Assembly: GCA_012520725.1 (NCBI GenBank)
Contig: JAAYNQ010000080.1
Location: 1 to 50,617, forward strand
Reading direction: 5' to 3'
Origin: Syntrophomonadaceae bacterium
GTDB lineage: Bacteria > Bacillota > Syntrophomonadia > Syntrophomonadales > Syntrophomonadaceae
DNA length: 50,617 bases
Notes under the pieces: model-generated
Seen by the model: only the letters and a program-made list of their open reading frames with translations
Told to the model about the DNA's origin: nothing
The model's database searches: none
In this document: one piece after another, positions 42,145 to 50,617 of the stretch
Layout of the letters: every line of letters begins with the position of its first letter
How positions within the stretch are numbered: the stretch's first letter is position 1
Position numbers and translations under genes: made by a program

Positions 42145-44769
42145 ATGAAAGAAAAAATCATGCTGGTAGATGGCAATAGCCTGCTTTATCGGGCCTTTTA
42201 TGCATTGCCTCTGCTGCAGAGCAGCCGGGGGGTTTATACCAATGGGGTTTACGGCTTTTTTACCATGTTTAACCGGATCCTGGCGGAGGAGAATCCATCT
42301 CATGTAGTGGTGGCTTTTGATAAGAGCCGGGATACTTTCAGGCAGGAATTGTATAAGGAATATAAGGCCAAGCGTTTAGCTCCACCCGATGAGTTGAAAG
42401 GGCAGTTTGGACTGCTGCGAGAGGTGTTAAAGGCTCGAAATATTTGCTATTTGGAATTGGATGGTTATGAGGCCGACGATATAATCGGGACCCTTTGCCG
42501 GCAGGCCGGGGAAAAGAAGCTGGAGACGGTAATAGTGACTGGTGATAGCGATACCCTGCAGTTGGTAAGGGATGGGGTTAGTGTAATCATGACCCGCAAA
42601 GGGATCAGCGATACCCAAAAGTATGACCCGGCTAAAGTTAAAGAGAAATGGGAAGTAGAACCGGAGCAGATGAAAGACCTTAAGGGTCTGATGGGTGATG
42701 CTTCGGATAATATACCGGGAGTGCCGGGGGTGGGAGCCAAAACCGCCATCAAGCTGATTAAGGAATTCGGAGGATTGGAAGAGCTCTATGAAGGGCTGGA
42801 TAGGGTCAAGGGCAAGAAATTGGTGGAAAAGCTGACCGAGTACCGGGAGCAGGCTTTTTTGAGCCGCCAATTGGGTACTATTGTTACTGATTTAGACCTG
42901 GGCTCCGATATGGAGGTTTACAGAATTAAAGAGGCGGATTATGAAGGCTTAAAGAAGATATACAAGGAGTTGGAATTTAACGCATTCCTTAAGGAATTGG
43001 AAGATAAGCTCTCAGAGCCATCAGCAGCCCTTCCGGTGGAAGACCTGGAGCTGCTGGAAATAAAAGAAGCAGGTGTGGCAAGAAGCTTGCTTAAGGAAGG
43101 TGAAGAGGAAGGCGTTGGACTGCTTCTGGAGAGTGACAGCCAGCATCCTATGTGGGCCAGCTTGCAAGGACTGTACCTGGCCATCCGAGGGCAGGTTTAT
43201 TATCTCAACCTGCAGGGACAAGGCCAGGCGGGATTGGAGTGGCTTAAGCCGCTACTGGAAAGCAGCAGTATTAAAAAGTATATGCACAATGCCAAATTCG
43301 CCCAGGTACTATTGTTAAGACAGGGGGTTAAGCTTCAAGGGGTAGTGGGAGATACTATGCTTATGGCCTATGCTATTGATCCTGCCTTTGATGGCAGTGA
43401 ATTATCCCTTACCATGTATCGCTATATGAACTTGAATGTGGATCGCAAGAATTATACCTTTCTGGTCAGTCGCTTGAAAGAATTATTTGAGCACTTGGAG
43501 CAAAAGGCCGAAGCAGAGCTGAAATCCTTATATTATGAGCTGGAACTACCCCTGTCCAAGGTCCTGGGGGATATGGAATATGCAGGGATCAGGGTGGATA
43601 GGGATATACTACTGGATATTTCTCAGGAATTGTCAGAAAGGATAGCTAAGGATGAGGAGAAGATTTATGCACTGGCAGGCAGCCAGTTTAATATCAACTC
43701 ACCCAAACAATTGGGTAAAGTCCTGTTTGAAGATCTGCAATTGAGGGTAATTAAAAAGACCAAAACTGGATATGCTACTGGGGCAGAAGTCCTGGAAGAA
43801 CTTTATGAAGAGCATGAGATTATACCGTTGATACTGGAATACCGGCAGTTAAGCAAATTGAAATCCACCTATGCCGATGCTTTACAGGCCTGCATCCATC
43901 CCGACAGCGGTAGGGTACATACCATATTCAAGCAGGCCCAAACGGTTACCGGACGCCTTTCCAGCATAGAACCCAATCTGCAGAATATTCCCATCCGGAT
44001 GGAAGAGGGTCGCAGGATAAGGCGGGCTTTTACGGCCGGGGATGAAAAACACCTGATTGTTTCGGCCGATTATTCTCAGATTGATCTGCGTTCTTTAGCT
44101 CATATTAGTGGAGATAAAAACCTTATCAATACCTTTATTCAGGGCATTGATATTCACAGCCGTACCGCTGCTGAGATTTTCCATGTACCACTGGAAGAGG
44201 TAAGTCCGGAATTACGTTACCGGGCCAAGGCAGTAAACTTTGGCATAATCTACGGTATCAGTGATTTTGGCCTGGCGCGGGATACTGGGGTAAGCCGCAA
44301 AGAAGCCCGAAAGTATATAGATAATTACCTGGACAGCTATCCGGGAGTAAAAAGATATATGGAAGAAATTGTTCACTTTGGGCAGGAGCATGGTTATGTT
44401 GAGACTATACTTAAGCGGCGCCGTTACTTGCCGGATCTTAATGCCAGCAATAAAATACGGCAGTCTTTAGCCCGCCGTATGGCTTTAAATACTCCTATAC
44501 AGGGAACATCAGCGGATATCATCAAGTTAGCCATGATCGAGGTGGACCGGGAAATTGAGTCCCGGGGTCTGAAAAGCCGTTTGCTCTTGCAGGTTCATGA
44601 TGATTTAATCCTGGAGGTACCCAGGCCCGAACTGGAAGAAGTGGCCTGGCTACTGCGGAATTGCATGGAGAATGCTTATCAGCTTAAGGTTCCCCTGGTG
44701 GTTTCGCTTAAGGTGGGAAGCAACTGGTATGAGATGCAGGAATTGCGTTGGCCTGGTTCTGACAATTAG
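42145..44769 (+). CDS. polA: DNA polymerase I
   Basis: 874-aa repair polymerase. 5'-3' exonuclease domain at the N-terminus (MLVDGNSLLYRAF; GYEADDIIGTL; VTGDSDTLQL; DLKGLMGDASDNIPG), a degenerate 3'-5' exonuclease region and A-family polymerase with motif A VSADYSQIDLRSLAHISGD, motif B RRAKAVNFG-type (RYRAKAVNFGIIYG) and motif C LLQVHDDLILEVP. The proofreading DxE is missing (LLESDSQ), and the D424-equivalent is Ala (NAKFA), as in Bacillus. Start ATG at 42145 is better spaced from AAAGAGG than the one at 42139. Heads polA-mutM-ytaF-coaE. Confidence 0.96.
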   Translation: MKEKIMLVDGNSLLYRAFYALPLLQSSRGVYTNGVYGFFTMFNRILAEENPSHVVVAFDKSRDTFRQELYKEYKAKRLAPPDELKGQFGLLREVLKARNICYLELDGYEADDIIGTLCRQAGEKKLETVIVTGDSDTLQLVRDGVSVIMTRKGISDTQKYDPAKVKEKWEVEPEQMKDLKGLMGDASDNIPGVPGVGAKTAIKLIKEFGGLEELYEGLDRVKGKKLVEKLTEYREQAFLSRQLGTIVTDLDLGSDMEVYRIKEADYEGLKKIYKELEFNAFLKELEDKLSEPSAALPVEDLELLEIKEAGVARSLLKEGEEEGVGLLLESDSQHPMWASLQGLYLAIRGQVYYLNLQGQGQAGLEWLKPLLESSSIKKYMHNAKFAQVLLLRQGVKLQGVVGDTMLMAYAIDPAFDGSELSLTMYRYMNLNVDRKNYTFLVSRLKELFEHLEQKAEAELKSLYYELELPLSKVLGDMEYAGIRVDRDILLDISQELSERIAKDEEKIYALAGSQFNINSPKQLGKVLFEDLQLRVIKKTKTGYATGAEVLEELYEEHEIIPLILEYRQLSKLKSTYADALQACIHPDSGRVHTIFKQAQTVTGRLSSIEPNLQNIPIRMEEGRRIRRAFTAGDEKHLIVSADYSQIDLRSLAHISGDKNLINTFIQGIDIHSRTAAEIFHVPLEEVSPELRYRAKAVNFGIIYGISDFGLARDTGVSRKEARKYIDNYLDSYPGVKRYMEEIVHFGQEHGYVETILKRRRYLPDLNASNKIRQSLARRMALNTPIQGTSADIIKLAMIEVDREIESRGLKSRLLLQVHDDLILEVPRPELEEVAWLLRNCMENAYQLKVPLVVSLKVGSNWYEMQELRWPGSDN

Positions 44770-44932
44770 TTTTTGATTCACCTGCAAAAAGTTAGGCCTA
44801 ATATCCCTCACAGGTTTTCGCCTGACCAGCATCAAAGCAACTGGGCTAGGGTTGGCTGGGGACCAGCAGTTAATTTGGGGATACTCAATGAGCTGGATAC
44901 CGCAATAGTTTTTAGTGGCAAAGGAGGCCATT

Positions 44933-45742
44933 ATGCCTGAATTACCGGAAGTAGAAACCATAAAAAGGTCCCTGGCCGTTAACCAGGGAGCTAGTGTTCT
45001 AAGGGTTGAAGTTATTAGAGGGGATATGATAAAGAAGAGGGATTTTGAGCCTCAAGCAGTATACGGGACCCCTATCCAAAAGGTGGGGCGCCGGGGTAAA
45101 TACCTGATTTTATCTATGGGCGGGGGCCATCATCATATAGTGATTCACCTGGGCATGAGCGGGCGTTTTTATATGTTGGAGCAGGAAGTGGAAATACCGG
45201 AAAAGCATGTTCATTTAGTATTTTATCTGAATAATGGTAAAAAGCTCATATTTCAGGATCCTCGGCGTTTTGGCGGGATATGGTTGCTGAACAATCTGGA
45301 AACTGTTACCGCCAGGCTGGGGAAGGAACCACTGCAGCGGGATTTCAATGCCGCTTACCTGCAGTCCATTATTAAAGGCCGGCGAACAGCCATTAAAAAT
45401 CTGATCCTGGATCAAAGTCTGATAGCCGGCATAGGCAATATCTATGCAGATGAGGCTTTGTTTCTAGCCCGTATCAGGCCGGATCGAGCAGCAGCTTCCT
45501 TAAACCCTGAAGAAAGCCTGCGATTGAGCCGGGCTATAAAGCGAGTACTCAAGCAGGGTATTGAAAAAAGGGGAACCACTTTTAGGGATTACCGGGACGG
45601 AAACAATGCCCGGGGTGGCTTTCAGGAAGATCTGCAAGCTTACGGAAGAGAAGGGAATCCTTGTTTAATATGTGGGAGCCTTATGGTCAGGGCAAGGATT
45701 GGAGGGCGCAGCAGTCACTATTGCCAGTCATGCCAGAAGTAG
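44933..45742 (+). CDS. mutM: formamidopyrimidine-DNA glycosylase
   Basis: 269-aa bifunctional glycosylase/AP lyase that removes 8-oxoguanine. Proline-2 nucleophile and Glu-3 in MPELPEVETI, helix-two-turn-helix in IAGIGNIYADEALFLA and C-terminal zinc finger (CLICGS, then HYCQSC). ATG at 44933 is preceded by AAAGGAGG and is needed for the Pro-2 nucleophile. Follows polA as in Bacillus. Confidence 0.97.
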   Translation: MPELPEVETIKRSLAVNQGASVLRVEVIRGDMIKKRDFEPQAVYGTPIQKVGRRGKYLILSMGGGHHHIVIHLGMSGRFYMLEQEVEIPEKHVHLVFYLNNGKKLIFQDPRRFGGIWLLNNLETVTARLGKEPLQRDFNAAYLQSIIKGRRTAIKNLILDQSLIAGIGNIYADEALFLARIRPDRAAASLNPEESLRLSRAIKRVLKQGIEKRGTTFRDYRDGNNARGGFQEDLQAYGREGNPCLICGSLMVRARIGGRSSHYCQSCQK

Positions 45743-45817
45743 GGGCTTAGGTAACACTTTAATACTTTTATCCATATAGTAGATATATATTATGCTATAG
45801 GGATAGAGGTGGCTCCC

Positions 45818-46453
45818 TTGGAGTTAATCAGCTCAATTCTATTTGGTCTGGCGGTCAGTGCTGATGGGTTCGCGGCCGGTATGGCTTATGGAGTTAAGAA
45901 GATAAAGATTCCCATTTTTTCTTTATTGGTTATTGCCCTGGCTTCAGCTCTGGCAGTAAGCATTTCCATGTTCTGCGGAAGGGGGCTGGCGATGGGTTTA
46001 AGCCCGGAACTGGCTTCCCGCCTGGGGGCTTTAACTATCCTGGTCTTAGGATCCTATTTTGTTTTGCAGGCTTTGGGAGAGAAAATCAGCACTATAGATA
46101 CAGAAGCTGAACAGCCTATCATCAGCGTTTCCATAAAACCCCTGGGGATTATTGTTCAAATACTGAAGGAACCAGCCCGGGCTGATTTTGACTGCTCAGG
46201 AATCATCAGTGCCCGGGAGGCATTTTTTTTGGGCCTTGCTCTGGCCTTGGATGCTATGGGAGCAGGTGTTGGGGTAGCCATGGCCGGTTTGAATATTTTT
46301 TATACTGTCCTGGCGGTGGGTGTGTTAAAATTTATATTGGTGAATTTAGGATTACTTGTTGGGGCTTTTTTTAATCAAGCCTGGATAAAAAGCTTGTCAG
46401 CAGTAATATCTGGTTTGATATTAATCATAATAGGTATAAGTGAGTTTATCTAA
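45818..46453 (+). CDS. ytaF: sporulation membrane protein YtaF
   Basis: 211-aa membrane protein of the MntP/YtaF type with about six hydrophobic helices. ISSILFGLAVSADGFAAGMAYGVKK and ALALDAMGAGVGVAMAGL are conserved acidic-residue helices. In Bacillus the gene lies at the same place in polA-mutM-ytaF-coaE and is linked to sporulation. TTG at 45818 chosen (GAGGTGG upstream); GTG at 45809 is an alternative. Confidence 0.88.
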   Translation: MELISSILFGLAVSADGFAAGMAYGVKKIKIPIFSLLVIALASALAVSISMFCGRGLAMGLSPELASRLGALTILVLGSYFVLQALGEKISTIDTEAEQPIISVSIKPLGIIVQILKEPARADFDCSGIISAREAFFLGLALALDAMGAGVGVAMAGLNIFYTVLAVGVLKFILVNLGLLVGAFFNQAWIKSLSAVISGLILIIIGISEFI

Positions 46454-46467
46454 AAGTTGGTGATAAG

Positions 46468-47073
46468 TTGAAGATTATAGGCCTTACCGGAGGCATAGCC
46501 AGCGGCAAAAGCACGGCAGCCCGTACCCTGCGGGAATTAGGAGCCATAGTTATTGACGCTGATGAAGTGTCTAGATTTGCAGTAGAACCAGGCCAGCCGG
46601 CCTGGCGTGAAATAGTAGAATTCTTTGGCCGGGATATTTTAAACCCGAATAATACTATTAACCGGGAAAAATTGGGACTACAGGTTTTTAGCCAGCCCGA
46701 ATACTTGAAAAAGCTGAACCAGATCACTCACCCCCATATAATGGAAGAAATAAGAAGGAGAATGAAAGCAGCAGCCCAGGAACAACCTAAGGGTATCTTG
46801 ATATTGGAAGTACCCCTTTTATATGAAACCAGGATGGAACGCCTCTGTGATTTGGTATGGGTGGTCTGGGTAGACTCAGAAACCCAGATAAAGCGTTTGA
46901 TGGCAAGAGACGGCATCAGTCGGACAGATGCCCTGAAAAGGATCGAATCCCAGATGCCCTTGGACGAAAAAGCCCGGAGAGCCGATCTGCTCATTAATAA
47001 TAACGGTAGCCCTGATGAAATGAGGCAGTTTATTATAGATCATTATCATCAAATAGCCCGGGAGTATGAATAG
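46468..47073 (+). CDS. coaE: dephospho-CoA kinase
   Basis: 201-aa P-loop kinase for the last step of CoA synthesis (phosphorylates dephospho-CoA). P-loop LTGGIASGKSTAA, DADEVSR, TEQ-type stretch QITHPHIMEEI, EVPLLYE and RIESQMPLDEKARRADLLINN. TTG start with AAGTTGGTGAT upstream. Close behind ytaF (14 bp). Confidence 0.94.
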   Translation: MKIIGLTGGIASGKSTAARTLRELGAIVIDADEVSRFAVEPGQPAWREIVEFFGRDILNPNNTINREKLGLQVFSQPEYLKKLNQITHPHIMEEIRRRMKAAAQEQPKGILILEVPLLYETRMERLCDLVWVVWVDSETQIKRLMARDGISRTDALKRIESQMPLDEKARRADLLINNNGSPDEMRQFIIDHYHQIAREYE

Positions 47074-47170
47074 GGCCGACGATTAATAGCAATCCCGTTC
47101 ATTTAAGCAAAGGAGCAGGAGAAGAAAGGATACATTCCTATCAAAAAAACCATAGTCAGGAGAATAATGC

Positions 47171-47752
47171 TTGAAAAGAAAAGCAAGAAAGAGATTTTCT
47201 GTGGTATTATGGCTGTTTATACTGTCTTTTTTAGCCGTAGTTATTACCTTTCCCAAGTGGATAGTCTTATTTTATCCTCAACCCCATCGGGATATTGTTT
47301 TTAGTTCTGCCTATGAATACGGGGTAGATCCCTACCTGGTTTTTGCCATTATCAGAGCTGAGAGCAAATTTGAATCCTCAGCCGAGTCACCGGTAGGGGC
47401 TAAAGGTTTAATGCAGATTATGCCTGATACTGCTCGTTGGATTGCCTCCCAGCATGGTTGGGAGGACTTTGATACGGCCCAGTTGCATCAACCCGAGGTT
47501 AATATACGTCTTGGTTGTTGGTATTTGGCTAAGCTTAACCAGAAGTTTGAAAATAAGCTGCCACTGGTCATAGCAGCCTATAACGCTGGAGAGGGTACGG
47601 TAGGAAAGTGGCTTGAAAGCGGTAAATGGGACGGAAACACCAAAACTTCGGATGATATACCCTTTCCCGAAACCCGTAGCTATGTTAAAAATGTCATGCA
47701 GAATTATGAAGCTTATCTAGCCATTTATGCCCGGCATTACCAGAAAGAGTAA
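47171..47752 (+). CDS. lytic transglycosylase (SLT domain)
   Basis: 193-aa muramidase-like enzyme with an N-terminal signal anchor (LWLFILSFLAVVITF). SLT family catalytic Glu in IIRAESKFESSAESPVGAKGLMQIMPDTARW and later AAYNAGEGTVGKWLESG. Cuts peptidoglycan glycan strands; likely anchored outside the membrane. TTG start with CAGGAG 8 bases upstream. Downstream of coaE, as in many Firmicutes. Confidence 0.93.
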   Translation: MKRKARKRFSVVLWLFILSFLAVVITFPKWIVLFYPQPHRDIVFSSAYEYGVDPYLVFAIIRAESKFESSAESPVGAKGLMQIMPDTARWIASQHGWEDFDTAQLHQPEVNIRLGCWYLAKLNQKFENKLPLVIAAYNAGEGTVGKWLESGKWDGNTKTSDDIPFPETRSYVKNVMQNYEAYLAIYARHYQKE

Positions 47753-47775
47753 ATCAGGCCGGTAAAAAGAAAAGT

Positions 47776-47831
47776 AAAAAAGCAGGGGCTGTGGTCCATA
47801 CTCAGGCTTAGGATCCAGCCTCTGCTTTTTT
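47776..47831 (+). terminator. rho-independent terminator after the lytic transglycosylase
   Basis: GCAGGGGCTG paired with CAGCCTCTGC, flanked by A and T runs (AAAAA before, TTTTTT after), with GGTCC/GGATCC in the loop. It ends the polA-to-transglycosylase run. Confidence 0.78.
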
Positions 47832-47921
47832 GCCTTAAACGGCAAATAAAGCTAAAAAAGGAATAAACAGGGTGCTTGTCTAATATAATTTTCCAGGACT
47901 ATTATGGAGAGGAGAATCGAT

Positions 47922-49535
47922 TTGAATACCAATCAAAGAAGAGCTGTAGTGGTTCTGGCAGTGCTGGGATTCCTATTAGTCACTGGCATCATCTACCTTG
48001 ACAAGAGAGCTGCTTACACCGCCAACCTGGATCAGCGTACTTTTAATTTAGCCCTGGTAGGTACTATAGATTCCCTGGCACCGGCCTTGTTGGATAGCCA
48101 TCCGGAAAAAGTTCTGGCTGCAGCCATGTATGAAGGACTGGTTTATTACGATGAGGAGAGTAAGAGTATAAAACCCTTGCTGGCCAGTGACTGGAGGTAC
48201 TCTTCGGATGGCAAGAGTCTTACCCTTAACCTGAAGCGCAAAATAAGCTTTCACAATGGTAAAAGAATTGAGGCGCAAGATGTAAAAAAGGCGTGGGAAA
48301 ACAGCTTTTCCACTACCAAAGAATGGGCTAATATCAGTCTGTTTTTATCCATACAAGGAAGCCAGGAGCGCTTGGATGGAAAAAGTGCAGAAATCAACGG
48401 TATTCAGGTTATTGATGCTGGAACCATAAGAATCCAGTTTAATCAGCCCAATGCTGCCTTTATATTCATGCTTACCAATCCTGTTTTCTGGGTATACGAT
48501 ACTGAAGACCAGGTAGAGCCCGCTCCGGGCAGCGGACCCTATAAGATTAAGGAAATAAAGGATAACAAGGAATACATCTTGGAGAGAAATGAAAAATATC
48601 ATAGAGGCATGCCGGCCTTGGGAGGTATTAAAGCTCGGGTTTATGCTAACGGCTCTGAAGCTTTGGCCGCTTATCAGGCTGGAGGTATAGATTATCTGGA
48701 TTCTCTACCCCTGAATCACTTGCAGTCCTTAAAGGATAATCCCCAATACAAAAAACTGTTAATTACCAAACCTTTATATAATGTTTATCTTCTGGGCTTC
48801 AATGTGAACCGGGAGCCCTTTGTCGGCAACTACCTTCTACGCCGGGCTTTAAATTATGCGGTGGATAGAGATTTGATTATCGATGAAGTAATGGGAGGCT
48901 CCTACCGGGCTGCTAATAGCATTATTCCTCTAGGTATGTCGGGTTACCAGCGGGATATGAGAGGATACAGCTACGATCCCGAGAAGGCCCAGGAATTGCT
49001 GGAAGAAGCCGGTTTTCCCCTGGGTGAAGGGCTGCCTCCCCTCACCCTCACCTATAACCAGGACGATGGCCATCAGATGGTAGTGGAGTCAATCGCAGCC
49101 CAATTGGCAGAGTTGGGGGTGAAGGTGCAACTACAACCGGTGGACTGGAAGTATTACAAGAAACAGCTGGAGGAAATGAGCTTAAGTTTCTTCCGGATGG
49201 AATGGACAGCTGATTATCCTGATCCAGACAGCTTTTTGTATAGCATGTTCCATAGCAGCAAAGTAGGAATGGGCAATTATTTTAATTACCATAACTCCCA
49301 GGTAGACAAAGTCCTGGAGGCTTCCCGGGAAGAGGTAAAAAGTCAGCAAGAAAGGATAAAATTACTTAACCGGGCTGAACAGATCATTATAGATGATGCT
49401 CCGGCTCTGTTTTTATTCCAAAGCAGTGCAGCCGCTTTGGCTGGGCCCAATGTAGAAAAATTGCAATTAAATGGGATGCAGATGATAGATTGGTACGGGG
49501 TGAAATTGATGGACCCAAGCGTGGAAAAGGTATAA
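47922..49535 (+). CDS. peptide ABC transporter substrate-binding protein (OppA/DppA family)
   Basis: 537-aa extracytoplasmic binding protein with an uncleaved-looking N-terminal membrane segment (VVVLAVLGFLLVTGIIYL) and no lipobox Cys, so it is probably membrane-anchored. SBP_bac_5 pattern: GTIDSLAPALLDSHPEKVLAAAMYEGLV, LKRKISFHNGKRIEAQDVKKAW, and C-terminal DYPDPDSFLYSMFHSS. Substrate likely peptides. TTG at 47922 with AGAGGAG is preferred to the ATG at 47904. No permease follows; the gap after it is repeats. Confidence 0.85.
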   Translation: MNTNQRRAVVVLAVLGFLLVTGIIYLDKRAAYTANLDQRTFNLALVGTIDSLAPALLDSHPEKVLAAAMYEGLVYYDEESKSIKPLLASDWRYSSDGKSLTLNLKRKISFHNGKRIEAQDVKKAWENSFSTTKEWANISLFLSIQGSQERLDGKSAEINGIQVIDAGTIRIQFNQPNAAFIFMLTNPVFWVYDTEDQVEPAPGSGPYKIKEIKDNKEYILERNEKYHRGMPALGGIKARVYANGSEALAAYQAGGIDYLDSLPLNHLQSLKDNPQYKKLLITKPLYNVYLLGFNVNREPFVGNYLLRRALNYAVDRDLIIDEVMGGSYRAANSIIPLGMSGYQRDMRGYSYDPEKAQELLEEAGFPLGEGLPPLTLTYNQDDGHQMVVESIAAQLAELGVKVQLQPVDWKYYKKQLEEMSLSFFRMEWTADYPDPDSFLYSMFHSSKVGMGNYFNYHNSQVDKVLEASREEVKSQQERIKLLNRAEQIIIDDAPALFLFQSSAAALAGPNVEKLQLNGMQMIDWYGVKLMDPSVEKV

Positions 49536-49544
49536 GGACCATCC

Positions 49545-49738
49545 TTGTAGGGGCGAGCTGTGCTCGCCCGCCGGGTCGGCGATAAATACCGTATAATCAG
49601 GCATTATGCCGTCGGAGGTTTGTAGGGGCGAGCTGTGCTCGCCCTCCGGTTGTTTACCGAAATAACATGCACGGGTGGATAAGCAATACGCATATTGGAC
49701 TTAAGGCCCGGGCGGGCGGTCGAAGACCGCCCCTACAG
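49545..49738. repeat. palindromic repeat cluster R6
   Basis: Forward hairpins of the GAGC/GCTC stem type at 49545-49572 and 49621-49646, and reversed hairpin GGCGGTC-GAA-GACCGCC with CCCCTAC at 49714-49737; the second and third make a unit of about 117 bp. Shares TCGGCGATAAATACCG with cluster R4. It fills most of the 391-bp gap after the binding-protein gene. Confidence 0.85.
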
Positions 49739-49822
49739 AACGAACCCCTGTATTTCACTTATAAAAAATCTTTATTCTAAAATATATGCTTTGGAAAGTG
49801 CATATAATTCAACAGGGATTTT

Positions 49823-49914
49823 GTGAGTGTAAAGAATGTGTTAAAACTTTCGCGAAAATCACCGGTCCTTTATTGTTTGGCAGTTTCGTAAGTACAAAGG
49901 ATGTGTTATAAAAC
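49823..49914 (+). repeat. two-copy direct repeat before the unknown gene
   Basis: GTGAGTGTAAAGAATGTGTT plus AAAAC (49823-49847) and GTAAGTACAAAGGATGTG plus TTATAAAAC (49888-49914) are imperfect direct repeats 65 bp apart, with the second ending 12 bp before the gene start. Likely tandem promoter or regulator sites. Confidence 0.45.
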
Positions 49915-49926
49915 AGGGGGGAGAAA

Positions 49927-50277
49927 ATGGATAAAAAGGATTATTCCCAACTTAAGGTATTAGCCAGTCAACTGGAGGGGCAGGTATGTAAGGAACTACG
50001 GCCGGTAAAGAAATACTACCAATTGATGGTTTTTTCCGGAGTATTTAGTGCTGAAGCCAGGATAAACCGGTACCCGGTACCTGATCCCAAAACCGCCCTG
50101 ATAATTATTGATATTATCCTATCCGAATTTAAGCAGTTGGGCCATGATGACTGTCTCTTTTCTCTGCAGTATAAAGATGACCTGGATGAAGAGTGGAAAG
50201 ACTGGAAGGGCAAGCGGGGCCACAGTATATGTGAATATGAAATAAATGAGAATTTTATTATGATACCCCCGGTATAA
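49927..50277 (+). CDS. unrecognised small protein
   Basis: 116-aa soluble protein I do not recognise. Sequence has a KDYSQLKVLASQLEGQV opening, LIIIDIILSEFKQLGHDDCLF helix/strand stretch and an acidic segment DDLDEEWKDWKGKRG. Two cysteines (C21, C77). ATG behind AGGGGGGAG. It lies between repeat cluster R6 with the direct repeats and cluster R7. No function can be proposed. Confidence 0.7.
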   Translation: MDKKDYSQLKVLASQLEGQVCKELRPVKKYYQLMVFSGVFSAEARINRYPVPDPKTALIIIDIILSEFKQLGHDDCLFSLQYKDDLDEEWKDWKGKRGHSICEYEINENFIMIPPV

Positions 50278-50299
50278 AGGGTTACTTTGTGTAGGGGCG

Positions 50300-50617
50300 A
50301 CCGGCGGGCGGTCGAAGACCGCCCCTACAGAGGTGGCCCGGGGTCCATGATCAACGTAGCAAGTTGGTAGGGGCGACCTGCGGTCGCCAGCAGTGATTGC
50401 CTATTTTGGGGGATAAACCCTTATCGTGTAAAACCCAGAATCAGCAAAAAAAGCCAGTGAGAAAACTAATGGCTATACCGGCGGGCGGTCCAAGACCGCT
50501 CCTACAGAGGTGGCCCGGGGTCCATGATCAACGTAGCAAGTTGGTAGGGGCGACCTGCGGTCGCCAGCAGTGATTGCCTATTTTGGGGGATAAACCCTTA
50601 TCGTGTAAAACCCAGAA
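50300..50617. repeat. tandem 177-bp-period duplication carrying palindromic repeats R7
   Basis: Bases 50300-50440 (141 bp) recur at 50477-50617 with only two mismatches seen (near 50313-50323); the period is 177 bp. Each copy holds a reversed hairpin GGCGGTC-GAA-GACCGCC and a forward hairpin TAGGGGCGACC...GGTCGCC. The 36-bp spacer carries TGAGAAAACTAATGG, also found beside cluster R2 (7968-7982). The second copy runs to the last base of the window, so more copies may follow. Confidence 0.9.

Noticed and set aside
42145-44769. Functional proofreading domain in PolA
   Set aside because: The catalytic acidic residues are replaced; this is common in Firmicutes PolA and not a novelty.
1055-50617. 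CRISPR array
   Set aside because: Repeats are dispersed, palindromic and irregularly spaced, with no cas genes.

Overview
The window is a chromosomal segment of a spore-forming, low-GC Gram-positive anaerobe, most likely a clostridial syntroph of the Syntrophomonas type (inferred from content; no database search was possible). Evidence: spore coat, alpha/beta SASP and YtaF genes; the Bacillus-like order polA-mutM-ytaF-coaE; DnaE and TRAP (mtrB) of Firmicutes type; and a full set of short-chain beta-oxidation enzymes (acyl-CoA dehydrogenase, crotonase, 3-hydroxybutyryl-CoA dehydrogenase, thiolase), each pair with sigma-54-type control. Starts are often TTG or GTG behind strong AGGAGG sites, so several starts are placed downstream of the longest reading frame.

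Layout. 1-8.7 kb: C-terminal part of a sigma-54 activator, an orphan NMT1/THI5-like lipoprotein, a radical SAM protein, a LysE-type exporter with a short attenuator-like leader, a NitT/TauT-type ABC operon ending in a metallo-beta-lactamase-fold hydrolase, and two spore coat genes. 8.8-17.8 kb: a three-base direct-repeat array with 66-67 bp period, an ABC/HlyD MacAB-like operon, an MFS transporter, a CoA-disulfide-reductase-like flavoprotein and a DegV protein. 17.8-25 kb: glycosyltransferase, a CBS-PAS-PAS-AAA+-HTH sigma-54 activator, and the convergent thiolase/acyl-CoA dehydrogenase operon. 25-29.5 kb: rhomboid protease, an unrecognised coiled-coil-rich protein, an AhpD-like protein, a HAD hydrolase, a SASP and a YbaK-type deacylase. 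29.5-36 kb: dnaE, mtrB, pfkA, pyk. 36-41.7 kb: hbd-crt operon, a second complete PAS-type sigma-54 activator, an HTH-TOBE regulator and a DUF4405-like membrane protein. 41.9-50.6 kb: tRNA-Leu(CAA), polA-mutM-ytaF-coaE, a lytic transglycosylase, a peptide-binding protein and an unknown small protein.

How it works together. The four beta-oxidation enzymes form butyryl/acyl-CoA to acetyl-CoA oxidation and lie in two operons 12 kb apart. Each operon has upstream a perfect match to the sigma-54 -24/-12 consensus (YTGGYRYRNNNNTTGCW), and 90-190 bp further upstream lie inverted repeats that look like enhancer sites: AATGCA-N4-TGCAT twice before the thiolase operon, and a perfect 20-bp-arm palindrome before hbd-crt. 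A sigma-54 activator gene adjoins each operon. This looks like a sigma-54 fatty-acid-oxidation regulon with two activators.

Most intergenic gaps hold a family of paired, inverted hairpins (GTAGGGGCG...CGCCCCTAC) with compensatory base changes in the stems, resembling REPIN/MITE elements; the window ends in a fresh 177-bp-period duplication of one. No transposase, prophage or CRISPR array was found.
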